DNA of 64,000 nt, taken from the NCBI GenBank assembly GCA_024516035.1, contig CM044962.1, positions 8,237,593 to 8,301,592 of the forward strand. Direction: 5' to 3'. Below, piece after piece: positions 23,968 through 30,891 of this stretch. The notes beneath the pieces are model-generated. The model was not told the DNA's origin. It worked only from the letters and a program-made list of their open reading frames with translations, and ran no database searches. Numbering within the stretch: the stretch's first letter is position 1; every line of letters begins with the position of its first letter. This DNA comes from Bactericera cockerelli. Lineage: Eukaryota > Arthropoda > Insecta > Hemiptera > Triozidae. The position numbers were made by a program, and so were the translations under genes.

Positions 23968-26061
23968 CCTCCTCTCTCCTCTCTCTCCCTCTCTCTCTCT
24001 CCCTCTCCTCTCCCTCTCTCGTCTATTGTAAAGTATTCAACATTTTTTAAAAATATTCCTCTCCTTATTTGATGTTGGCAGTTTCTGAGGCGGCGGGAGC
24101 GAGAGTTCGAGCACGAAATGGAGCGTCTCGCGCGCGAGAAGATTCACGCCCAGCAGCGTCTCGCCCACCTGAAGAAAGAGCTGAGCGCTCGGTGGGAACA
24201 CATCGACTTCAACACACTCATTCCTGACTCGATGGAGGTGGACGTTCCCTATGGTGAGTCGAATCATTGAACGAAATGAGTTGAATTGTGTCGTTCAATT
24301 GATCGAATTGAGTAGCTCAGTAGCGGCCGACTCATCTGAAGAAACTACTTCAACCACTAAGATCATATAACATAGAGGGAACCTTACCTATCTCGAATTG
24401 AACAAATTTATGCGTCCAACATAATAAGTAGAAAATAAGGTAAGAGGAAACAACGACAAAAATAACGAATAGGTAAGTATGAAAAAAGTAAAAATATTAT
24501 TTTAGAAGAATTAGGTAGTTTAGGTACCCACTCCTTCGCGAGAGAAAAATTACTACAACTCTGGCACTGATTTTGAAATCAGCTGATGGTCCCTACTGGA
24601 CGCAAATCTTGATACATCGGGTTCCCTCTATGATATAATTTTGATCTCAGTGACTTCAACACACTCATTCCTGACTCGATGGAAGTGGACGTTCCCTATG
24701 GTGAGTCGAATCATTGAACGAAATGAGTTGAATTGTTGTAGTTCAATAATTGATCGAATTGAATAGCTCAGTTTATCGAAATGAGTTGAATTGAGTAGCT
24801 CAGTAGCGGTCGACTCATCTAAAGGAACTACTTCAACACACTCATTCCTGACTCGATGGAAGTGGATGTTCCCTATGATGAGTCGAATCATTGAACGAAA
24901 TGAATTGAATTTAGAATAGAATATACCTTGTTTATACTGCCGGGGTAAGACTGAAAAATCCCTTTACTCCAGCAGGCAAGCAGGTCTTGTTTATTTCATA
25001 GGTAAGTTCTTCAGTGTCCAGTTAGTTTAGTTGCACAAAATGACTTGAATTGTGTAGTTCAATTGAATGAAATTAATTCAATTGTGTTGTTCAATTGAAC
25101 GAAATGAGCTGAAGTAATGAGTTGACTAAAAATGTAGTTTTATTTTGAATCAACAAGATGATAACATTTTTAAAAAGTAAAATTAGGATTTGAGTTGTCT
25201 TGTAAGATTTGAAAATTAGGAACCAATTTCAACTTGATTTTCCTCTCTTCCTTGCACAGACAATCAGCGGCGCGACGCCTCGCTGCTCTCGTACGGCAAG
25301 GAACCTTCCTACATGGACGACGAGGGCGGACTGGTGATCGTCACGAACGGACATCGCGTGCTCGAAAACGGTGCCGTCAGCGAAGACGTCGGCAGTGCGA
25401 GCTCGAGCTGCGAACTGAGCGGCGGCGGCGGAGGAGGGGCAGAGAGAGTGGGGGAATTTGCCGGCCGAGGAGGGGAATACATCGTGAGGGGAGGAGAAGG
25501 AGATTATGTGGTGCGGGAGGGGGAAAGTTGGAAGGGCGGAGACTACGTGGTGAGAGGCGCGGAGGGAGGGGACTATGTCGTGAGAGGAGGGGAGGGCGAG
25601 AGTTGGAGAGGGGGAGAGACGCTGTACAGTTCGAGCTCTTCACTCTCGAGTACCATGTCGCCCCTCCACCATCATGGCGGACTGATGACGTCACAAACCC
25701 AACATATCCAGGTGGGTGAATAATAACATGACTTCCGAGCTTGTCTAAAGCCGTATTTTTCTTTTCAACCAAAGTGGATGCAACTGGAATAAAATGAACA
25801 AACTGAAAGCAAGTCATTTTTATTTTGGAAGAAGAAAATTCTTGCTTCCAGTTCTTTTATAGGTTAAGTCCATTGTTTATCTTTAAAAGTATCGAAACGC
25901 ATTTTTCTTTTACGATTTACGAATAGTTAAGAAGCTAAACTAGAAATATTTGAAAATACTGAATCTGGAAAAAAAAAAAATATCCAAAAGAAAAATACCC
26001 CTTCAGATAGAACATAATGTTTTTTTTGTCAGATTTTGTATCAACAACAAAAACCTATGTC

Positions 26062-26093
<32 letters not shown>

Positions 26094-27919
26094 CATATTG
26101 TATTTCATTCCTCTGATTAAAAAAATAATAAAAAATCTATTAAAATGAAAAACAATAAGTACCTATCTAATAATATTTTCGTGTGCGTATACAGCTATCC
26201 AGTATACACTATACATAGAATAGAATAGAAAATACCTTTTTTATACTGCCGAGGTAAGACTGAAAAGTCCCTTTACTCCAGCAGTCAAACAAGTCTTATA
26301 CCTATATTTTATAGGATAAAAAATTGTGTATAAAAAACATTTCTCTGAATTCACTTACCTGGATTCCACTGTCTGGTTGGTCCCGCAGGTGATGAGCACC
26401 ACCAGCGTGACGTCATCCAGTGCTCACCCGGCCCCGCCCCCCTCATCTCACCCCACTGCTCGCCTGCTACCCGTGACCTCCTCGGAGCCCATGGCTCTCA
26501 CCCTGCACACACCACTCCACAATGGTAAGCTCACACCCCTCCACAATGGTAAGCTCTCACACACACCACTCCACAATGGTAAGCCCACACCCCTCCACAA
26601 TGGTAAGCCCACACCACTCCACAATGGTAAGCACACACCACTCCACAATGGTAAGCTCACACCACTCCACAATGGTAAGCTCTCACACACCACTCCACAA
26701 TGGTAAGCACACACCACTCCACAATGGTAAGCACACACCACTCCACAATGGTAAGCACACCCCAGGCCCGATGAAAGGCCCAGCTTCAATTCAAAACGCC
26801 CCAAGCATAACGCACAAATAAATAATTTTAGTGTTTTCCCAATTATGTTTTTCATCGAAAACACTAAACGTCTATTTCCTATTTATGTGTTTTCAACGCA
26901 TTTCTCATTAAGTTGTTTTACAACAGTATGCATCGATTTACTTAGAAATCCGACAATTTTAATTTTTCAACACATATCTTTGTGTATTTCTTGACGGAGT
27001 AAATTGGCATAACCTTTTCCTTACCCTGCATGAGGGCTATTTTAATAACTGAATATGACGATATTATTAATTATTATCCTTCACTAACGAGTTTCTTGAT
27101 TTCCCTCTCTCTCTGTGCCAGGCGGTCTCAAGTCCTCCTCTCCCCACCACCTCTCCCCCTCCTCCGCCTCCCTCTCCCCCCTTTCCCACACCGAAACTCC
27201 CTCCCCCTCGAGCCGATACCCCTCTCCCCCCTCCTCCTGCGCCACAGGCGGTGGTCCCCCCGTGTTCCGACCCTCGCAGCAGTCAACGTGTCAAAGCAGC
27301 GTGATTCAGTCGAGCGGCGTCAACACGTTGAGTGCCGCCGCCGCGCCGGGCACCAGTGGTCTGACTTCGATGCCGCATGTGGCCGCAGTGTTCAACGGAA
27401 AGACTGCGGCTGCCGCAACTTTGAATGGACTGAGCGGCGCGGCTACTATCATCAAATGTGAGTGAATCTTTTTTTTTAAGTGGGCTTTAACGTCGCTTTC
27501 AACTGCCATGGTCATATCACGACGGGGGTTTTACCCTCCATTCGCAGGAAACTCACAAACCTACTACTCACATTGACCTCACCCAGCCTGAGTGGGGCCG
27601 GGAAAAGCCAGCGTCACGAGAATTAGAATTTGAATGGTCACCCATCCAAGTCTTAACCTCGCTAGATGTCGCTTAACTTCGGTGTTCTGAAGGGAACCGG
27701 TGTATTCAACATGCCATCGACGCTGGCTCGTGAATCTTTTTTTTTTAATGAAAATTTATTTAAAGAGAGGTCTATAACAATCGAAGTCCTTGCCCCAGTG
27801 TATGTTTTGAATACAAGTGGTTTCACTTACACTTATTTAGCACTTATTCAAAAATTTTGGTTTTTGAGTTGTATAAAAAATTGAGGAATATTCAAAATCT
27901 GTCGCCAACTTACCAGGCA

Positions 27920-27953
<34 letters not shown>

Positions 27954-28441
27954 GTACTTTTATTGTATATTTCAAGTCTCTAACACAGACATAACATTTC
28001 AATACATTTAAAATGAGACTATTTTAAAGAGTAATTATATATGAAAGTATTTTGTACCCCATTCAGATTAAATCTGGTGGCGGGATACAAGAAGAAAAAA
28101 AGGAGTTATCATGAAGTTAAGTTAAAGAGTAACAACAAGTTGAAAGAATTTTTTTATATGTAAATTTTGAAAATAAAGTAAATCAAGAAGAGATCAAGAA
28201 AAAAGAAAGAAAAAAGCTAAAAAAAAGAGAGAGAAAAAAAAAAAAAAAAAAAGGAATCATGCCAGTGGTAATAATTTTTGTAATGTTATTGGGTTAGTTA
28301 GGATGTATTTTTACTTTCCTTATCTTATAATAAGGAAAGTATTGTATTCGTCGAAAATTTGACCTACCCAGTTTTTCACATTTCTGGACGAATCATGGCC
28401 TCAGGATACCAAAAAAGTTGTTTTCAGCCATTGGTCCGTGC

Positions 28442-28511
<70 letters not shown>

Positions 28512-30891
28512 GTGTGAACAGGATATCTCAAGAACGGTAAAAGCTAGAGACTTGAAATTTGGTACCTAAATTGATTTTATACACCAGATGAACCACGAAA
28601 CTTTTGGTTGAAATCGGCCGCATTCTGCGGCCACAGGGCCGCAAATGCTAGCCGCAAGCGCTGCTTCTTTAAATTGGTTTAAAGATACAAAATTTTTTAG
28701 AGAACAATATTTTCTTAGATTAAAAAAATAATAGGGGTCTATTCTGATCATTTTTTTGATATCTTGAACTTTTTGGAACTCGGCCCCAATTTACCGGTAT
28801 TTCGGGGGGACCCGCTTTGACTAACTTTTTTATTATTCATCCTACATGGGGGTTGTGACATATCAAATTCAATGATTTTGAAGTGCTGATTACGAATTTG
28901 GTATTGGTTTTTAGTTATCTGTTACCGTTGAGTCACCAGTGGCGGAATTCGACTCCTTTTTGGGGGATAAGGAAAGTCGTGTGATGTTTACACCAGATTT
29001 TTTAGTTCTGTTTTTCAATAGGAGTGGTACATTTTTCAAATTTTTTATTTCTGTTGGTATTATATTAAAAAGTTTTTGTCCTAAATAAAAGAAATGTCTT
29101 TTATTTAAAAAACCGGCTCCTTGATGGAGTCAGTTATTCTACTTGCGTATCTGATAGTAGCTTACTTATTGAAATGTTGAAATAAAAAGATTAATTTCTA
29201 TGTGTAAGAAATAAACTTTGTAATGAATTTATTGAGAACAATTTTGATGGTACTTGTGGAAGATCTAAATTGCTGTCCAATTTAGTTGTGCTACAGAAAA
29301 AAAAAAAAAAAAAAAAAAAATAGGATAGAGGAATCCAAAATAGGTACATAGCTTAAACATTTATACAAAGCTACTTCTCCTAAGCTTTGAAGGGCTTCTA
29401 AGTGAAGTGGGCTACTTGCAAGATTGAATGACCACATGCTTATTACTATTTCAGCGGCGGATAACTTGGGGGGCGGAACAGCCAAGCTGGTGTCCCTCAA
29501 CTCTCTCCCCCCTGGTCTCATCTCGCACCACCACCACAACAACCAACTAGTATTCACCTCCCAGCACCCCAAGGTAAACAAAACAAGAGATTCTCACAAA
29601 ACAAGAGATTCTAGTATGTTAGTGTGAGTAGAAGGCAATTCCATTATTGGCTACATTATAGTTGGCATAATGGGACTACCTGTCTTCAGCTGACAGTCTA
29701 AATAATAAAACACTACTTATACTTATAGGCACATAATAATAAATAGGTCCTAATTTTCATATTTGTTCAATCTTTTATTGTATTATATTTATCATAAGTT
29801 AGAACTTGGAACCCATACTGTCTATATTTCTATGTGTGTCTACTTGTATGCTGTCTATGTATTATTTAATAACATAAATATGCCAAATATTTACAAAATT
29901 ACAAATTACGATGCCAATAGGGTCAAACATGGGTCCCGTTAGCTCAGTGGTCCAAGTCTGGTGATCCAGAGGTCGCGGGTTCGAATTTTCGAAATTCAAC
30001 TGGAACATGACCAGTTAGTTAATAATAATCATAAATCATTTGCTTTATTTTTCATATTATTTTTTTTTTTTGCAGAGGGCTTTTTTTTTTTTTTTTTTTT
30101 TTTTTTACATCCTGAGCCATTTTTATTTGGCTTCTAAGATCCTAATATTTGGAATTTTGATCACATTAAAGTACGGCTTGGGCTTACTGCTGGAATAATT
30201 GGACTTGTTAGACCTATTTGGGCAGTAGAATTAAGGCAAAAGTTATTGTTGAAGAAAAGAAACAATCTAGGCTAATAACAATAATAACACCTGTCTCTCT
30301 TTCCCCCCCTCAGCTTCTGCCGAGCACGAGTGCGGCCACACCCCTCACCCCCCTCAACAAGCCCCTCCCCTCCCTGCAGCCCATCTCCCCCCCCCTCCTC
30401 CCTGCATCCCCATCCACTCCTCCCCGGCCCGGCGCCCCCCTGAGTCTCGTGAGCGGCGCCCGCCTCCTGCTCCCCCCCCACCCGGGGGCGGCGGCCGCCG
30501 TGGCGCCCTCTGGCGCCGCCCTCAGTGCCGTTCCGAAGGGGAAGGGCGGCGCGGGGGGGTCGCTTGCTGCGGTTGCGTCGAACGGACGCAACCACGCGGC
30601 CATGGACTGATCAACTTATCGAGTGCAACGGTTCCTATTGGAAAAATACTCCCGGGATCTGCGGTTACGATTCCGGCGAGTGGGATCGTCAGCGGAATCG
30701 TGAGCGGGATCCCGAACGGAAAGACCACCGCAAGTGCGGCCAATGGACTGGTCAGTTTATCCAGTGCGGCGGCGGCGGTCTCGGGCGGGAAAGTGGTTGC
30801 GGCTCCCGGCGGTGTTCCTCTGGTTGCGGCTGCTTCGTTGAAGCCTGCGGCGGCGGGAGTAACCACCGCACTGCGGCTAGTTCAGAAGTGA
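8729..30891 (+). CDS. Mnt: Mnt, Max-binding bHLH-leucine zipper repressor (seven exons, 5' part missing)
   Basis: Exons 8729-8885, 24082-24253, 25260-25711, 26389-26524, 27122-27457, 29455-29573 and 30314-30891 join in phase and give about 650 residues. The basic-HLH region has the Myc/Max/Mnt-type basic stretch VHNKLEKNRRAHLKECF (E-box contacts His, Glu and Arg) and SNLSILGSAIRYIQ. The second exon carries the leucine-zipper-like helix EHEMERLAREKIHAQQRLAH. Together these match Mnt better than Mxd or Max. In the family Mnt dimerises with Max, binds CACGTG and represses Myc targets through an N-terminal Sin3-interaction motif, which must lie in exons outside the window. The C-terminal half is low-complexity (Ser/Pro/Ala/Gly-rich). 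The last exon carries an apparent one-base frameshift near 30601. Confidence 0.92.
9313..9488. mobile_element. hAT-type MITE, 176 bp
   Basis: The ends CAGCGGTTCCCAA and TTGGGAACCGCTG are inverted. Flanks are ATTTACTG (9305-9312) and ATTTACTT (9489-9496), an 8-bp duplication with one mismatch. The interior GGGCCGC motifs and TIR type fit hAT MITEs. Confidence 0.9.
9655..9955 (-). mobile_element. tRNA-derived SINE, family E
   Basis: On the - strand the B box region is GGGATTCGAACACAGG in complement, and the body contains CTCGTGAGGAAAAACGAGTG. It matches the copy at 45123-45425 and the head at 13441-13525. Confidence 0.65.
9956..10911. other. Mnt intron sequence with repeat fragments
   Basis: No exon seen. 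Bases 10310-10400 are an inverted fragment of a repeat found at 13765-13915 and 40893-41050 (GAACCAAGCCAATGCTGGTC). A poly-G stretch lies at 10653-10669. Confidence 0.5.
10912..11112 (+). mobile_element. tRNA-derived SINE, family D
   Basis: The head has TAGTCAAGTGGTTAACGCGC and TGGTAATCCAGGTAGCG; the degenerate B box is GTTGGTTGAAATCGC. The body ends in TCGCCTGGTGGTTACCTTCC. Related copies lie at 16148, 31538, 32960 and 40375 (-). Confidence 0.7.
11897..13301 (+). mobile_element. Degenerate piggyBac-like element with TTAA duplication
   Basis: The termini are CCCTTATTAACCC and its complement, each directly flanked by TTAA (11893-11896 and 13302-13305). Remnants of the transposase C-terminal part lie on the + strand at about 12445-12937. 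They include AIRNKKWWWAIFSWTLDV and the terminal zinc-binding Cys-rich segment (YRKCDVGLCVSCFETYH). Stops and frame breaks show it is dead, and at 1.4 kb it lacks most of the ORF. Subterminal blocks CGCGTTGCAT with GCAAC recur near 11904, 12275 and 13150. Confidence 0.85.
12971..13000 (+). repeat. Poly-T run
   Basis: About 29 T inside the piggyBac relic. Confidence 0.9.
13441..13525 (+). mobile_element. tRNA-like SINE head, family E
   Basis: GTGGCAGAGTGAGTTAGCGC and GGGTTCGATTCCCAGC make A- and B-box-like blocks with a matching T arm. A nearly identical head at 45123 is followed by the SINE body. Confidence 0.75.
13765..13915 (+). repeat. Dispersed repeat, unclassified
   Basis: Contains ACCAGCATTGGCTTGGTTCT and GGCTACCATCGTTCACGATG. 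Copies lie at 40893-41050 and, inverted and partial, at 10310-10400. The frame readable in two copies has no recognised domain. Confidence 0.7.
14285..14560 (+). repeat. Tandem repeat, about 125-bp unit, 2+ copies
   Basis: GATGCTGTAGGTGACTCG recurs near 14292 and 14421, and again with one change near 14544, separated by ATTATGTATATTATAGATGC. Confidence 0.85.
14957..15062 (+). mobile_element. tRNA-derived SINE, family C (degenerate)
   Basis: CTCAGTAGCTGGATCGATAA is the A-box region and GGTTCGAGTCCCCC the B box. Matches the fuller copy at 16298-16512. Confidence 0.65.
15078..15250 (+). mobile_element. tRNA-like SINE, further family
   Basis: TTAGTGGTTGAGAGCATTGG then GGTTGCGGGTTCGAATCTCG give A- and B-box-like blocks. 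The tail region AAGCGGTTCCGGGGCACAAC recurs near 15325-15350. Confidence 0.55.
15360..16147. other. Mnt intron sequence, no gene seen
   Basis: AT-rich with short TATACAT-type repeats at 15718-15800. A fragment near 15941-15990 (TATACTGCCGAGGTAAGA) also occurs at 24930 and 26240. Confidence 0.5.
16148..16296 (+). mobile_element. tRNA-derived SINE, family D
   Basis: GTGATCGAGTGGTCAAGGCC, TGATAATCCAGGTAGCGTGG and the B box CTGGTTCGAATTCC. Directly followed by a family C SINE. Confidence 0.7.
16298..16512 (+). mobile_element. tRNA-derived SINE, family C, fullest copy
   Basis: The head has CCTCAGTAGCTTGATCGATA and GGTTCAAGTCCCGG; the body has GAGTAGTTGTGATATTACG, AACTGCTGGAATTAAAGGAC and CTAATCGGGTGGTATAAG. 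The tail is (TTA)n. Confidence 0.8.
16610..16925 (+). repeat. Tandem repeat, about 125-bp unit, 2.5 copies, with CACGTG sites
   Basis: GTGAGAAGAGGGGAAAG starts units near 16613, 16746 and 16871. Each contains CACGTG sites and TTCCCCTCTCT with AAGTAGGGGAA, giving partly inverted purine and pyrimidine blocks. Confidence 0.9.
17303..17580 (+). mobile_element. tRNA-derived SINE, family A, full length
   Basis: The head is ATTAGCTCAGTGGTTAAGC with a TTGCCAT anticodon-loop-like stretch and GGGTTCGATCCCCG. The body has GTGCGCTCGTGTTGACCCAG and ACACAGACCACAAGCGTCTA, and the end CTGTTTCATGGCTACGAAA. Gly(GCC)-like by loop, but not a functional tRNA gene. Confidence 0.88.
17640..17760 (+). repeat. Short tandem duplication, about 65 bp
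   Basis: GAGGCCCAGAAAAAAGTCG occurs at 17652 and 17722 with the same flanks (CTGAATGA(A)C, TTTCTGTTACAACTTT). Confidence 0.85.
17900..17944 (+). repeat. (GT)n microsatellite
   Basis: About 22 GT units. Confidence 0.97.
18463..18720 (+). mobile_element. tRNA-derived SINE, family C-like
   Basis: GACCTCAGTAGCTTAGTCGA and GGTGGTTCGAGTCCC head. The body differs from 16298 and includes ATTTCGCGCCAGAGAGG, a block related to 31840-31930 on the other strand. Confidence 0.65.
18806..19150 (-). mobile_element. tRNA-headed SINE, family F
   Basis: On the - strand the head is CCGTGGCGTAACAGTTGTGA with TTCGATTCACGG, then CAGACTTTTCGCACAGAAAA. The central body CCCAGGCTGGGTGAAGTTAA is shared with the 5S-headed SINEs, and the tail AATCCTCTCACCACCGTGAT follows. 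Copies: 20225 (-), 34455 (-), 47937 (+, head truncated), 54667 (+). Confidence 0.85.
19385..19530 (-). mobile_element. LINE 3'-end fragment
   Basis: Reverse copy of the 3850 block: GGCGGGGATTGTCTGCGGCA, then CAATCTCTTCCACCCAAC. Confidence 0.65.
20028..20152 (-). mobile_element. tRNA-derived SINE, family C
   Basis: Complement of the 16298 head and body: TTGAACCACCGACC and TATCGATCAAGCTACTGAGG. Confidence 0.75.
20225..20562 (-). mobile_element. tRNA-headed SINE, family F
   Basis: Near-complete copy like 18806-19150, with GTAACGGTTGTGACTACTA-type head in complement and CCCAGCCTGGGTAGGGCCGG in the body. Confidence 0.85.
20790..22928. mobile_element. Non-autonomous hAT element, 2.1 kb, perfect 8-bp duplication
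   Basis: The termini CAGTGGCGGCTC and GAGCCGCCACTG are inverted, and TGAAGACA with its complement TGTCTTCA lies just inside. GATCATTC flanks both ends exactly (20782-20789, 22929-22936). The interior is AT-rich with no long frame or recognisable transposase. It sits inside a hairpin-ended repeat whose terminus is at about 20752-20780. Confidence 0.92.
22998..23100 (+). repeat. GA-rich tandem repeat
   Basis: GAGAGAGAGAAAGATTAGAG units (about 24 bp) pass into pure (GA)n. Confidence 0.95.
23395..24020 (+). repeat. Pyrimidine tract (TC/TTTC), about 620 bp, just upstream of an Mnt acceptor
   Basis: Almost pure C and T on the sense strand, passing from (TC)n to (TTTCTC)n and back. It ends about 60 bp before the exon at 24082. 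Long frames read through it are artefacts. Confidence 0.97.
24082..24253 (+). CDS. Mnt: Mnt exon, leucine zipper
   Basis: The acceptor is GATGTTGGCAG and the donor GTGAGT. It continues helix 2 as FLRRREREFEHEMERLARE, then a zipper-like helix (HAQQRLAHLKKEL) and DFNTLIPDSMEVDVPY. The last 49 bases plus the donor are repeated twice in the intron. Confidence 0.93.
24205..24911 (+). repeat. Exon-end and donor duplicated in the intron (about 175-bp unit, 3 copies)
   Basis: GACTTCAACACACTCATTCC followed by ACTCGATGGA(A/G)GTGGA and the donor region occurs at 24205 (real exon), 24653 and, starting ACTTCAACAC, 24831. The flank TCGAATCATTGAACGAAATG is also repeated. In the third copy the donor GT is changed to AT (TATGATGAGT). 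An insertion of about 290 bp separates copies 1 and 2. Confidence 0.93.
24358..24650. mobile_element. MITE with ATCATATAACATAGAGGGAA ends
   Basis: The left end GATCATATAACATAGAGGGA pairs with the right end TCCCTCTATGATATAA (degenerate). A second copy lies in a gish intron at 47884-48532 and is itself interrupted by a SINE. Both share TAGGTACCCACTCCTTCGCG. Confidence 0.8.
25260..25711 (+). CDS. Mnt: Mnt exon with Gly-rich YVVRGG repeats
   Basis: The acceptor is CTTGCACAG and the donor GTGGGT. It encodes DNQRRDASLLSYGKEPSYMD, an acidic and Ser-rich part, a Gly run (ELSGGGGGGAERV), then repeats of a (D/E)Y(I/V)VRGGEG-like unit: GEYIVRGGEGDYVVREGE, GDYVVRGAEGGDYVVRGG. Two ESW(K/R)GG blocks are interleaved. 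It ends in a Ser-rich, His-containing stretch. I do not know the repeat unit from other Mnt proteins. Confidence 0.88.
26030..26095 (+). repeat. Poly-A run in the intron
   Basis: About 27 A near 26066-26092, in AT-rich intron sequence from 25712 to 26388 that shows no gene. Confidence 0.85.
26389..26524 (+). CDS. Mnt: Mnt exon, Ser/Pro-rich, ending at a tandem donor array
   Basis: The acceptor is GGTCCCGCAG. It reads VMSTTSVTSSSAHPAPPPSS and ends in TLHTPLHN plus one base; the first donor GTAAGC is at 26525. Nine further copies of the exon end and donor follow, so the true exon end may vary: the first seven donors keep the frame and would add TPLHNGK-type repeats. Confidence 0.88.
26505..26765 (+). 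repeat. 24-bp tandem array of exon end plus 5' splice donor, 10 donors
   Basis: CTCCACAATGGTAAGC recurs ten times with donor GT at 26525, 26549, 26579, 26603, 26627, 26651, 26675, 26703, 26727 and 26751. Spacings are 24, 30, 24, 24, 24, 24, 28, 24 and 24. The 28 is the only step not divisible by three, so donors 1-7 share the reading frame. Confidence 0.95.
27122..27457 (+). CDS. Mnt: Mnt exon, Ser/Pro- and Ala-rich
   Basis: The acceptor is CTCTGTGCCAG and the donor GTGAGT. Joined in phase to the previous exon it gives GGLKSSSPHHLSPSSASLSP, then TPSPSSRYPSPPSSC, QSSGVNTLSAAAAPG and AVFNGKTAAAATLNGLSG. No known domain; a typical disordered C-terminal region. Confidence 0.88.
27478..27742 (-). 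mobile_element. 5S rRNA-headed SINE, intact reference copy
   Basis: On the - strand: GCCAGCGTCGATGGCATGTT, the 5S-like promoter CCGAAGTTAAGCGACATCTA, ACTTGGATGGGTGACCATTC, then the shared body CTCAGGCTGGGTGAGGTCAA and the end GTTGAAAGCGACGTTAAAGC. Confidence 0.85.
27918..28312. other. Mnt intron, homopolymers, no gene
   Basis: A poly-T run at about 27920-27947 and a poly-A-rich stretch at 28235-28251 in otherwise featureless AT-rich DNA. Confidence 0.5.
28313..28977. mobile_element. Hairpin-ended repeat, 665 bp
   Basis: The left end ACTTTCCTTATCTTATAATA forms a hairpin with AAGGAAAGT, then ATTGTATTCGTCGAAAATTT. The right end is GATAAGGAAAGT, the inverse of the left. It contains a (CTGT)n microsatellite at 28441-28513. 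Termini of the same family occur near 9108, 20752, 32915, 36690 and 52661. Confidence 0.75.
29455..29573 (+). CDS. Mnt: Mnt exon, short His/Ser-rich
   Basis: The acceptor is ATTACTATTTCAG and the donor GTAAAC. It encodes ADNLGGGTAKLVSLNSLPPG and LISHHHHNNQLVFTSQHPK. Phase fits both neighbours. A 17-bp direct repeat (CAAAACAAGAGATTCT) lies right after the donor. Confidence 0.82.
29932..30236 (+). mobile_element. tRNA-derived SINE, family B, interrupted
   Basis: The head is CCCGTTAGCTCAGTGGTCCA with CGCGGGTTCGAATTTTCG. The tail CTTACTGCTGGAATAATTGG and GGGCAGTAGAATTAAGGC reappears at 30188 after an inserted poly-T-rich stretch (30055-30106). Confidence 0.7.
30314..30891 (+). CDS. Mnt: Mnt last exon, Pro/Ala-rich, with apparent one-base frameshift
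   Basis: The acceptor is TTCCCCCCCTCAG. As written it reads LLPSTSAATPLTPLNKPLPS to VASNGRNHAAMD and stops at 30608-30610. The next frame is open with the same style (GLINLSSATVPIGKILPGSA, then ASGIVSGIVSGIPNGK and SLKPAAAGVTTALRLVQK) to a stop at 30889-30891. An internal repeat shows what was lost: near 30738 the sequence is GCGGCCAATGGACTG, while near 30596 it is GCGGCCATGGACTG, one A fewer. A sequencing or assembly error or a real truncating allele are both possible. Confidence 0.85.

Noticed and set aside
23395..24072. Three overlapping frames of 186-225 codons
   Set aside because: Ser/Leu/Phe-only translations of a pyrimidine microsatellite inside an intron.
26326..26706. Single-exon protein with LHNGK repeats
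   Set aside because: The frame crosses an acceptor and an array of donors. It is better explained as an Mnt exon plus repeated splice sites, though part may be translated if later donors are used.
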